A DNA stretch of 64,000 nucleotides from JANQOH01 sp965201155 (GTDB taxonomy: Bacteria; Pseudomonadota; Alphaproteobacteria; UBA7887), in contig OZ241752.1 of the NCBI GenBank assembly GCA_965201155.1, forward strand, positions 2,108,001-2,172,000, written 5' to 3'. The position numbers and the translations under genes were made by a program. The notes beneath the pieces were generated by a model. That model had not been told where the DNA came from and did no database searches. It worked only from the letters and a program-made list of their open reading frames with translations. Shown piece by piece: positions 25,145 through 32,492 of the stretch; position 1 is the first letter of the stretch; every line of letters begins with the position of its first letter.

Positions 25145-26029
25145 ATGCAAACACCAAGTGAACATATCAGGCAAGCGGTGCACGATGCGCTCAAGCGCGA
25201 GGCGATGGGCGCGCGGCGCTTCGAGCAGGCGCACGGATTGCGGCCATGGTCATTGCGGGGATTGCTGGACCCTGACCGCAAGCAAGTGCCGTCCGTGGAC
25301 CGCGCTGCCGAAATTTGCGAGGCGTTGGGGCTTGAACTCGCGATCCACGGCCCGCAGCAGGAAACCCGAGCGGTTCCCGCCGATCTGGCCCGCGAACTGG
25401 GCCTCAGGCCCGGCGCAAGCGTGGATGATGCGGTTCGCGAAGTCCGCCGCCTCGGGCCGGGCACGAATGCGCATGATGCACCGCATGGCGGGTCCGATCA
25501 GGATTCGGTTTCCGGTGAGAACGTCCCGGCGGCGTTGCGGGCGCTGGTGGCGGATGCCGTCAGGGCGGAAACCCAGTCATTACGCGCGGAGATGCGTGCG
25601 CAATTGTCGCCATCCTTCGCGACCCGGCAGATCGAGGTTGTCGAGGTGGCGGCTGCTGCCGGCGCCGGGGTGGAAGCGGCGGAGGAACAAGTGGTCGGGG
25701 CGCTGGCCTTTCGCCGTGACTGGCTGGAAAGCCGGGGGCTGGACCCGACCCAATGCGTGGTGATCAGCGTGCGCGGTGCCTCGATGGAGCCGACCTTGCC
25801 GGAAGGCGCCCGGATTCTGGTGAATCGGAGCAGCCGGCAACCGCGCGTCAACCGGCTTTATGTGCTGCGCGCAGGTGACGGGTTGATCGTGAAACGCGCC
25901 GGCAAGGACCGGGAAGGCGGCTGGCTGCTGGTGAGCGACAATCCGTCGCCGGATTACCCGGCCCTGCCATGGCCGGACGACGCGGAAATCATCGGCCAGG
26001 TTCGCTGGATGGCGCGAACATTTGAATAG
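25145..26029 (+). CDS. S24-family (LexA/CI-like) self-cleaving repressor
   Basis: A 294-residue regulator. The C-terminal S24 peptidase fold has the catalytic serine in RGASMEPTLPEG (S213) and lysine in LIVKRAG (K250). A possible self-cleavage site is the Ala-Gly pair in AAAAGAG (about 172-173). The N-terminus (1-75) looks like a helix-turn-helix of a CI-type DNA-binding domain (RFEQAHGLRPWSLRGLLDP). A long linker of about 90 residues is low-complexity and charged. It could regulate a stress or mobile function. No phage genes surround it. The operator candidate lies just upstream. Confidence 0.85.
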   Translation: MQTPSEHIRQAVHDALKREAMGARRFEQAHGLRPWSLRGLLDPDRKQVPSVDRAAEICEALGLELAIHGPQQETRAVPADLARELGLRPGASVDDAVREVRRLGPGTNAHDAPHGGSDQDSVSGENVPAALRALVADAVRAETQSLRAEMRAQLSPSFATRQIEVVEVAAAAGAGVEAAEEQVVGALAFRRDWLESRGLDPTQCVVISVRGASMEPTLPEGARILVNRSSRQPRVNRLYVLRAGDGLIVKRAGKDREGGWLLVSDNPSPDYPALPWPDDAEIIGQVRWMARTFE

Positions 26030-26074
26030 GCGGTGGCCGGGAGCGCCGGTGCGGACTCACATCGGTGCGCCGTC

Positions 26075-26452
26075 TCAGAAGTTCCTCAGCGCCGGGTGGA
26101 CTGTTGCCGTTGCCGGGGCCGGCTGCGGCGGCGGGAGGTCGGATGGAGCCGAGCGCAATATGTCATCAAGCTTGGCGGGGGTTGGCTGCGCAGGCGCCGG
26201 CGGGGCCGGTGCCGGTGCAGTGGTCGGCTCCGAGGGTGGCAGTATGGCCAACTGGCGGCAATGACTCTGTCTGCAAAATATGATTTCGCCGTCGAGGTTA
26301 TCGATCACGTATATTCCGTAGTCTGAATCCGGGACGACAGTGTAGCGCTGCGGTTGGCTTTCGGAGGCGGCGGCTGCCGCGCAGAGCAGGGCGCCGGCGA
26401 GTCCGGTGGCCAGTGCGGCAGCAGAAATGCGATGGGTCAGCGATCGGATCAT
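26075..26452 (-). CDS. Small secreted proline-rich protein of unknown function
   Basis: A 125-residue protein with a clear signal peptide (hydrophobic ALATGLAGALLCAAAAA, cleavage near ASES). The mature part has a short domain with two cysteines (IIFCRQSHCRQL) preceded by YGIYVIDNLDGE, and a long proline/alanine tail (about 80-120). The start at 26452 is fixed by AGGAGG eight bases upstream; an in-frame start ten residues earlier is not needed. A short VIDNLDGEI-x2-C module of this kind is seen in small exported alphaproteobacterial proteins, but I cannot name a function. It converges with the S24 regulator gene. Confidence 0.7.
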   Translation of the reverse strand: MIRSLTHRISAAALATGLAGALLCAAAAASESQPQRYTVVPDSDYGIYVIDNLDGEIIFCRQSHCRQLAILPPSEPTTAPAPAPPAPAQPTPAKLDDILRSAPSDLPPPQPAPATATVHPALRNF

Positions 26453-26491
26453 GGTGCGCCTCCTGTGACGGCTATGTTGCATTCCGGTGGT

Positions 26492-27289
26492 TCATTTGGC
26501 GGTGAGGCCGCCGTCGAGGACCAGTTCGGCGCCGGTCATCAGCGATGAGTCATCCGACGCCAGAAAGACGATCGCGCTCGCCACTTCGTCGGCGCGCCCC
26601 TTGCGCCCGATGGGCTGGAATCCGCTGAGAAAATCCCATGCCTTATCGTAGTCGGCGTTGTGAAGGTTCATCATTTTCCGCGCCACCTGGGTCATCATGT
26701 CGGTTTCGATGATTCCCGGATGTACGGAATTGACACGGATATTGTAGCCGAGATGGGCGCATTCGAGCGCCGCGGATTTGGTCAGCAGGCGCACACCGCC
26801 CTTGGTGGCGCTGTAGCCGCCGCTGAACGGCGAGCCGATCAGGCCGGCCACCGATGACAGGTTGATGATCGAGCCGGAGGGTCCCTCCGCGCATGTCTCC
26901 TTCAGTGCGCGAATGCCGTGTTTCACCCCCAGGAAGACCCCGTCGAGATTGACGGCGGTCTGCCGCCGCCATTCTTTCAATGACATGTCCTCGAGTGTCC
27001 GCTCGACAAACACGCCGGCATTGTTGACCAGAATGTGCGGCCCGCCATGGTGCGCGGACGCTTCCGCGAACGCGCGCTGCCAGTCCTCCTCGCGGGTGAC
27101 ATCCAGCACCGCCCATGATGCGGCGCCGCCGCTCGCGCGAATGGCCGCGGCGGTTTCCTCCCCCGCATCCTCCAGAATGTCGGCCACGATCACCGCAGCG
27201 CCTGCGGCCGCCAGCGCTTTGGCGGTTTCCGCCCCGATGCCGCGTGCACTGCCGGTGACGATCGCCGTTCGTCCCTGCAAATCGGCCAT
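26492..27289 (-). CDS. Short-chain dehydrogenase/reductase
   Basis: A 265-residue NAD(P)-dependent oxidoreductase of the classical SDR family. Cofactor motif TGSARGIG, NNAGVF, the catalytic serine in NLSSVAGLIG and the YSATK motif are all present. The C-terminus has an inserted loop (ARKMMNLHNADYDKAWDFL) before the usual PIGRKGRADEVASAIVFLASD. GGGAGG precedes the ATG. Substrate unknown; sterol, cyclic alcohol or sugar are typical for relatives. It is divergent from the Nramp-like gene. Confidence 0.9.
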   Translation of the reverse strand: MADLQGRTAIVTGSARGIGAETAKALAAAGAAVIVADILEDAGEETAAAIRASGGAASWAVLDVTREEDWQRAFAEASAHHGGPHILVNNAGVFVERTLEDMSLKEWRRQTAVNLDGVFLGVKHGIRALKETCAEGPSGSIINLSSVAGLIGSPFSGGYSATKGGVRLLTKSAALECAHLGYNIRVNSVHPGIIETDMMTQVARKMMNLHNADYDKAWDFLSGFQPIGRKGRADEVASAIVFLASDDSSLMTGAELVLDGGLTAK

Positions 27290-27420
27290 GGATTCCCTCC
27301 CGCAAGATGCGTCCCGGTTGCGGCATCATATCACGGCGTCCCGACATCACTGCCGGGATCGATACCGCGCGCTTGCGTGTGCTAGAGTGAGGCTGCGCCG
27401 GAGGGCCGGAGGAAGCGCCG

Positions 27421-28716
27421 ATGACCGACGATAAACCGCAGCCGCCCGTTCCGGCGAGTTTCTGGCAATATGTGCGTTCCCTCGGCCCCGGTCTGGTCGT
27501 CGCGCTGACTTGGCTTGGTGCCGGCGATCTCGTTGACTCCGCGGTCGCCGGCGGAAATTACGGCTACACGCTGATGTGGGCGATGGCGCTTGCCCTGTTC
27601 GTGCGCTTTGTCTTCGTGTCCATCATCGCCAAATACCAACTATGCAACCAGCATGGCGAAAGCGTGCTTTCGGGCCTCAAGCGCGTGCATCGCTGGATGC
27701 CGCTGTTCGTCGGCATCGTGGCGCTGATCTTCGGCCATATTTACGGGTCGTTCCTGGTGCGCGGCCTGGGTCTTGCCAGCGAAAAGCTGTTCGGGTTCGG
27801 CGACCCCCTGGCATGGTCGGTGTTCTGGGTCGCGGCCGGAGCGGTGTTTGTCTTCCGCGGGTATTACGGGCGGCTGGAAGCTGTGTTCTACGCCTTTCTC
27901 GCCCTGCTGAGCCTCTCGATCATTGGCGTGGCCGCGTGGAGCGGGCCAGACCCCGTGGCGGCGGCAAAGGGCGTCCTGCTGTTCGACATCCCCGAACAAC
28001 AAGGCTCCTATGGTGCGCTGCTGGTCATAACGTCGCTGATCGGCGCCGTCGGCGGGTCGATCGCCAATCTGCTCTACCCCTATTTCATTCAACAAAAGGG
28101 ATGGAAAGGGCCGCGCTACCGCCGCGTGCAGCTTTACGATCTCGCCTTTGGCGTCGGTGTGCTCGTGTTCCTGAACCTGTCGGTGTGGACGATCGGCGCC
28201 GAAGTCCTGCATGCGCGCGGCGAAACGATCGAAAGCCTGGACGATCTCGCCAAGCTGCTCACCATTGCGCTCGGCGATCTGGGCGCGCCGATCTTTTATG
28301 TCGGTGTGTTTGCAGCGGTGTACAGTTCGGTCATCGGCGTTGCGATGGGGTTCGGCTATCTGTTTACCGACGCGGTGCGCGTACATCGTTCGGACACCGC
28401 GGTGCCGGCCGAGCCATTCGATGTCAGCGGCGCGCTCGTCTATCGCCTGGTCGTCGCGTGGTGCCTGTTTTCGCCGCTGGTGTGGAGCCTGCCGGGCGCG
28501 CCCGATTTCATTCTGCTGACGATTGTCGGCAATGCCGCATCGGTCATCGTGCTGCCAGTGCTGTGCGGCGCCTTGTGGCTGATGACCGCGCGCGCGTCGC
28601 TGATCGGCGCAGCCTGGCGCAACACATGGTGGGAAAACGCTTTTCTGTCCTTGCTTTTCGTGCTTTCGATCTGGGGCGCCTGGCAGTCCGTCAAGGCAAT
28701 CGCCGCCGCCCTGTAG
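27421..28716 (+). CDS. Nramp-family transporter with non-canonical metal site
   Basis: A 431-residue membrane protein with about eleven helices and the Nramp fold: GPGLVVALTWLGAGD at the first helix and a GAVGGSIANLLYPYF sixth helix (about 208-222). Canonical Nramp metal transporters carry DPGN in helix 1 and MPH in helix 6 as metal ligands; here these read GAGD (33-36) and lack the methionine. It therefore probably does not carry Mn or Fe in the classical way. Other Nramp relatives transport Mg, Al or non-metal substrates. GGAGG precedes the start. It lies just upstream of the thpR cluster with a 13-base gap. Confidence 0.82.
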   Translation: MTDDKPQPPVPASFWQYVRSLGPGLVVALTWLGAGDLVDSAVAGGNYGYTLMWAMALALFVRFVFVSIIAKYQLCNQHGESVLSGLKRVHRWMPLFVGIVALIFGHIYGSFLVRGLGLASEKLFGFGDPLAWSVFWVAAGAVFVFRGYYGRLEAVFYAFLALLSLSIIGVAAWSGPDPVAAAKGVLLFDIPEQQGSYGALLVITSLIGAVGGSIANLLYPYFIQQKGWKGPRYRRVQLYDLAFGVGVLVFLNLSVWTIGAEVLHARGETIESLDDLAKLLTIALGDLGAPIFYVGVFAAVYSSVIGVAMGFGYLFTDAVRVHRSDTAVPAEPFDVSGALVYRLVVAWCLFSPLVWSLPGAPDFILLTIVGNAASVIVLPVLCGALWLMTARASLIGAAWRNTWWENAFLSLLFVLSIWGAWQSVKAIAAAL

Positions 28717-28729
28717 CAGGCTTCCGACG

Positions 28730-29275
28730 GTGAGCCATCGCCTGTTCGTCGGCCTGGCATTGCCGCCGCCGCTTCGCGCCGCCCTGCACGGGCTGCAGGG
28801 CGGGCTGCGGGGCGCGCGCTGGGTGGCGCCGGAAAATCTGCATCTGTCGCTGCGCTTTGTCGGGGAAGTGGACCGCCGCCAGGCCAACGACCTCGCCGAG
28901 GAACTGGCTTTCGTGCGCGCCGCGCCGTTCGGCTTGCGCCTGGCAGGCGCGGGGGTGTTCGGTTCCGGGCGGCGGCCGCGTGTCCTGTGGGCGGGGGTTG
29001 CCGCCGAGCCGGCGCTGGCGGCCCTGAAACGCCAGGTTGACGCCGCCTGCACGCGCGCCGGGTTCGGACCGGACGAACGCCGCTTCACCCCGCATATCAC
29101 GCTGGCGCGCGTAAAAGGCGGTGCGCCCGGCGCTGCAGAAAGGCGCGCGAGCGGTCTGGCCGGCGCCGTGAGCGGAGAGTTTGCGGTCGATGCGTTCGTC
29201 CTGTTCGAAAGCCATCTCCGGGCCGAGGGCGCGCAATATAGCTGCGCGGCGCAGTATGCTCTGGAGGCGCCGTGA
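28730..29275 (+). CDS. thpR: RNA 2',3'-cyclic phosphodiesterase (2'-5' RNA ligase family)
   Basis: A 181-residue member of the ThpR/LigT family, a 2H phosphoesterase that opens 2',3'-cyclic phosphate ends of RNA. Both H-x-T/S motifs are seen: HLSL at H38 and HITL at H122, at the usual spacing. It starts with GTG 13 bases after the Nramp-like stop. Its last bases overlap the next start (GTGA), so it is translated together with the UDG-family gene. Confidence 0.9.
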   Translation: MSHRLFVGLALPPPLRAALHGLQGGLRGARWVAPENLHLSLRFVGEVDRRQANDLAEELAFVRAAPFGLRLAGAGVFGSGRRPRVLWAGVAAEPALAALKRQVDAACTRAGFGPDERRFTPHITLARVKGGAPGAAERRASGLAGAVSGEFAVDAFVLFESHLRAEGAQYSCAAQYALEAP

Positions 29276-29871
29276 ACGAATCGCTGACGACACTTGTCGC
29301 GGCGGCGCGTGCCTGCAACTTATGTGCAGACCGGCTGCCGCTCGGCCCGCGTCCGGTGCTGCGCGCCGCCGCTTCGGCGCGTCTGCTGATCATCGGCCAG
29401 GCGCCGGGAACGCGCGTTCATCAAACCGGCGTGCCGTGGAACGACGCATCGGGCAACCGCCTGCGCGACTGGCTGCTGATGACGCCGGATGTCTTCTATG
29501 ACGAGAGCCGCGTGGCCATCATTCCGATGGGGTTATGCTATCCTGGCTGCAATCCGCGCGGCGGCGACCTCCCGCCGCGACCGGAATGCGCGCCTGCATG
29601 GCATGACAGGCTGCGTGCGTACTTGCCGGACGTGAAACTGACGATTCTGGCCGGCGGATATGCGCAGCGGCACTATCTCGGCGCGCGCGGAAAATCCACC
29701 GTTACCGAGACCGTGGCGGCGTGGCGGAGCTATCTGCCGGATTATGCGCCGCTGCCGCATCCGTCATGGCGCACGCGCGGCTGGGTGGCGCGCAATCGCT
29801 GGTTCGAGGCGGAATTGCTGCCCGATCTGCGCGCCCGTATCGCGCCGCTGACCGCCGATGGCGGGTCATGA
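29272..29871 (+). CDS. Uracil-DNA glycosylase superfamily protein
   Basis: A 199-residue protein of the UDG fold. Motif 1 reads IIGQAPGTRVHQTGVPWND, with a following SGNRLRDWL; motif 2 is HPSWR (about 163-167). Cysteines occur at C15, C18, C89, C93 and C106, including a CxxC near the N-terminus, so a metal or Fe-S cofactor as in family 4/5 enzymes is possible, but I cannot show it. Base excision of uracil or other deaminated bases is the family role. The start GTG overlaps the thpR stop. Confidence 0.85.
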   Translation: MNESLTTLVAAARACNLCADRLPLGPRPVLRAAASARLLIIGQAPGTRVHQTGVPWNDASGNRLRDWLLMTPDVFYDESRVAIIPMGLCYPGCNPRGGDLPPRPECAPAWHDRLRAYLPDVKLTILAGGYAQRHYLGARGKSTVTETVAAWRSYLPDYAPLPHPSWRTRGWVARNRWFEAELLPDLRARIAPLTADGGS

Positions 29872-29892
29872 TTGCGCGATGGTGTCACGCGC

Positions 29893-29898
29893 TATAAT
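29893..29898 (+). promoter_or_regulatory. Consensus -10 box close to the BON-protein ATG
   Basis: A perfect TATAAT lies six bases before the ATG of the BON-domain gene. A transcript from it would start at or next to the start codon and so be leaderless. A possible -35, TTGCGC at 29872-29877, is 15 bases upstream of the -10, a slightly short spacing. No ribosome binding site precedes this ATG, which fits. Confidence 0.45.
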
Positions 29899-29904
29899 GG
29901 CGCC

Positions 29905-30597
29905 ATGAACATGCTTGCCGAGAGTGTGGAGGCGCTGTGCCGGTCGCATGGCGCCCACGGGGCCGCGTTTGCGCTTGATGAAGGGCGGCTTGTCCTGTCC
30001 GGGGCCGCGCCTGATATTGCCGCGCGGCGGCGCCTTGTCCGGGAGGCGGCGGCGCTGCCCGGCGTCACGTGCATTGTCGACCGGCTGCAGCTCGGGGATA
30101 GCGAACCGCGCGGCGACCGCGCCATTCGCGATTCCCTGCGCGATGCGTTTTATGCCGATACGGCATTCGAAAATTGCCAGTTGGTGGCCATTGACCGCGG
30201 CACGCCGACGGTTCTGCGCCGGCGTGCCGCGCCCATCGGCCGGGTGGTTTTCGAAATCGAGGACGGCGTGGTTAGTCTCGACGGGGCGCTGCCGCAGCAC
30301 GCTCTGAAACAACGCGCCGGCCTTCATGCCTGGCGCGTAGGGGGGCGGCGCGATGTCATCAATGGCATCGCCGTGGAAGCGGAGGTGCCGCCGGAGGCGC
30401 TGGCGGAAGCGGTGCGCGGTGCGCTGGCCAGTGATCACGCGCTCGACGCATCGGAACTCGCGGTGGAGGACGCGGAGTCGGGGGTGCGCCTGCTGGGGCG
30501 CACGCCGTCGGATGCGCAGCGCCGCCGCGCCGAGTGCAATGCGTGGTATATCGACGGCGTTGCGGATGTGATCAACGACATCGCCGCGGCGGCGTGA
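29905..30597 (+). CDS. BON-domain protein with several tandem BON repeats
   Basis: A 230-residue protein made of BON-type alpha/beta repeats. The clearest repeats are VVFEIEDGVVSLDGALPQHALKQRAG ending in DVINGIAVE (about 115-165) and ELAVEDAESGVRLLGRTPSDAQRRRAE ending in DVINDIAAA (about 190-230); the first (about 1-60) is weaker. BON domains bind phospholipids or other membrane components. There is no signal peptide, so a cytoplasmic or otherwise exported form is possible. An in-frame TTG at 29872 would add eleven residues. Its stop overlaps the next GTG. Its place inside a repair cluster is unusual. Confidence 0.75.
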   Translation: MNMLAESVEALCRSHGAHGAAFALDEGRLVLSGAAPDIAARRRLVREAAALPGVTCIVDRLQLGDSEPRGDRAIRDSLRDAFYADTAFENCQLVAIDRGTPTVLRRRAAPIGRVVFEIEDGVVSLDGALPQHALKQRAGLHAWRVGGRRDVINGIAVEAEVPPEALAEAVRGALASDHALDASELAVEDAESGVRLLGRTPSDAQRRRAECNAWYIDGVADVINDIAAAA

Positions 30598-31256
30598 CCG
30601 CGGCCGTGTCGTCGCGGCATCTGATCGACCCTGACGCACCGCCGGCGCCGTACTGGGACGAGGCGCGGCAGGCGCTTGCTGCGGCAGACCCGGTGCTGCG
30701 CGGCATTATTGCCGGTGCGCGCGGGGCGGTGCTGCGGCCGCGGCGTGACCCGTTTCATTCCCTCGCGCGATCGATTGTCGGCCAACAGATTTCGGTGAAG
30801 GCGGCAGAAACGGTCTGGCAGCGACTCGTGGAGTGTTGCGGCGCGGTAACCCCGGACGGGCTGGCGGGCAGGACCGAGGATGAACTTCGCGGCTGCGGCC
30901 TGTCGCGGCAGAAGGCGCGATATCTGGCCAGCCTGGCGGGGCATTTTGCCGACGGCTCGATCGATCCTGCGGCGCTGCGCCTGCTTGATGACGAAGCGGT
31001 GATCCGAAAATTATGCGAAGTGAAGGGAATTGGCCGCTGGACAGCCGAAATGTTTCTCATATTTCACATGTTGCGGCCTGATGTGCTGCCGCTGGCCGAT
31101 ATCGGGGTGCAGCGGGCAATCGCAAATTGCTATGGCGGCGGGGAGCGTCAGAATGCGGCTGCCATGCGCGCGATCGCCGAGCCGTGGCGCCCTTGGCGGT
31201 CGGTCGCCGTCTGGTATTTGTGGCGCAGCCTGGATGCTGTTCCGGTGGAGTACTAG
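30594..31256 (+). CDS. DNA-3-methyladenine glycosylase (AlkA-like, HhH-GPD)
   Basis: A 220-residue helix-hairpin-helix DNA glycosylase that excises alkylated bases. Seen: SLARSIVGQQISVKAAETVW (family hallmark), the hairpin VKGIGRWTAEMFLIF, and the catalytic aspartate in LPLADIGVQRAI. It lacks the N-terminal extension of E. coli AlkA, as do many bacterial Mag-type enzymes. The GTG start overlaps the stop of the BON gene by GTGA, so it is coupled to it. It closes the thpR-UDG-BON-glycosylase cluster. Confidence 0.91.
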   Translation: MTAAVSSRHLIDPDAPPAPYWDEARQALAAADPVLRGIIAGARGAVLRPRRDPFHSLARSIVGQQISVKAAETVWQRLVECCGAVTPDGLAGRTEDELRGCGLSRQKARYLASLAGHFADGSIDPAALRLLDDEAVIRKLCEVKGIGRWTAEMFLIFHMLRPDVLPLADIGVQRAIANCYGGGERQNAAAMRAIAEPWRPWRSVAVWYLWRSLDAVPVEY

Positions 31257-31367
31257 ACCTTGCGCGCGACTCGCAGGATGTGTGGCTTTTTGCTATTGTC
31301 GCGCGCCTTGCAGCGAGGTGAAGCTAGCGGGGCCGACGGTGAACGGGTTCCAACAAGGGCGTGCCCG

Positions 31368-32492
31368 ATGCGCGAGCAAGTGAGATGGACAGCCGCTGCG
31401 GCGGCAATTTTTCTGATAGCGAGCGGCGCCGGGGCGCAGCAGGCGTCAATGGTCGGCGTCGATGAGGTTCGCTATGAGCCGCTGATGCAGACTCAGCCGG
31501 TTCTGGGGCGCTTCGTGGCGCGCCAGGGCGGTGATGTGGCGGCGCAGACCGCGGGGCCGGTGACGAAAATCCAGGCCGAAGTGGGTGATCGCGTCAAGCG
31601 GGGCGATGTGGTCGCGGTGCTTGATCTCGATCGCTTGCAATTGCAGGTCGACCTCGCGACCGCCAGCGAGCGCGAAATGTCCGCGCTTCTGAAGTCCGCC
31701 CGCGCACAGCTTGCCAAACGACGTCAGGAGCTGGAGCGACTCGACGGCATTCGCCAGTCGGCGGCGTTCAGCCAGGCGCGTTATGACGATGCGGTGCAGG
31801 ATGCTGTTGCAGACGAGGCGGCGGTGGCCGCCGCCGGGGCCGGCCTGGCGCGGGTGCGCGTCAACCGCCGGCTTGCCGAGGACGATCTTGCGAACGGTAC
31901 GGTGGTGGCGCCCTATAACGGCGTGGTGACGACGCGCCATACGGAAGTCGGCGCGTGGGTGGGTGTGGGTGACCCGTTGATCGCCCTGCTCAATGAGGAT
32001 GATCTCGAAATCGAGGCGGATGTCCCGTACAACCGGATCGCCGGCTTGCAGCCCGGAACGGTGGTGACGGTCGTGCTTGCCGACAATTCTCCGCATCAGG
32101 GGATCGTTCGGGCGGTGGGGGCAGAGCAGAACCCGTTGACGCAAACGCGGCGGGTGCGCTTTACGCCGTTGATCGAAGATGCGGAAGTGGCCAATGCGGC
32201 CGGCGAATCGGCATCGGTGAACCTGCCATTGGGGGCGCCGCGGCAAGTGATCAGCGTCCACAAGGACGCGGTCCTGAAACGACAGGGTCTGTCGCTGGTC
32301 TATGTCGTCAACTCCGACAGCGCAGCCGAAATCCGCCCGGTGGAACTGGGTGAGGCCATCGGGCCGCGTTTTGAAGTGCTGGACGGTGTGGCGGCGGGCG
32401 AGATCGTGGTCGTGCGCGGAAATGAACGGCTGCGGCCCGGGCAGCCGGTGCAGATCGGGGAACCCGAAGAAGAGACAGGGGAGAGCGGCTGA
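31368..32492 (+). CDS. RND efflux periplasmic adaptor (membrane fusion protein)
   Basis: A 374-residue adaptor of an RND pump. A signal peptide (hydrophobic WTAAAAAIFLIASGAGA) directs it to the periplasm. Lipoyl halves flank a long coiled-coil hairpin: GPVTKIQAEVGDRVKRGDVVAVLD, then a helix with repeated Glu/Arg, then GVVTTRHTEVGAWVGVGDPLIALL. The beta-barrel and C-terminal parts follow. AAGGG eight bases before the ATG at 31368 supports this start; a TTG 36 codons upstream has no such site. Its stop overlaps the pump gene's ATG (TGATGA). No TolC-like gene is next to it. Confidence 0.92.
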   Translation: MREQVRWTAAAAAIFLIASGAGAQQASMVGVDEVRYEPLMQTQPVLGRFVARQGGDVAAQTAGPVTKIQAEVGDRVKRGDVVAVLDLDRLQLQVDLATASEREMSALLKSARAQLAKRRQELERLDGIRQSAAFSQARYDDAVQDAVADEAAVAAAGAGLARVRVNRRLAEDDLANGTVVAPYNGVVTTRHTEVGAWVGVGDPLIALLNEDDLEIEADVPYNRIAGLQPGTVVTVVLADNSPHQGIVRAVGAEQNPLTQTRRVRFTPLIEDAEVANAAGESASVNLPLGAPRQVISVHKDAVLKRQGLSLVYVVNSDSAAEIRPVELGEAIGPRFEVLDGVAAGEIVVVRGNERLRPGQPVQIGEPEEETGESG

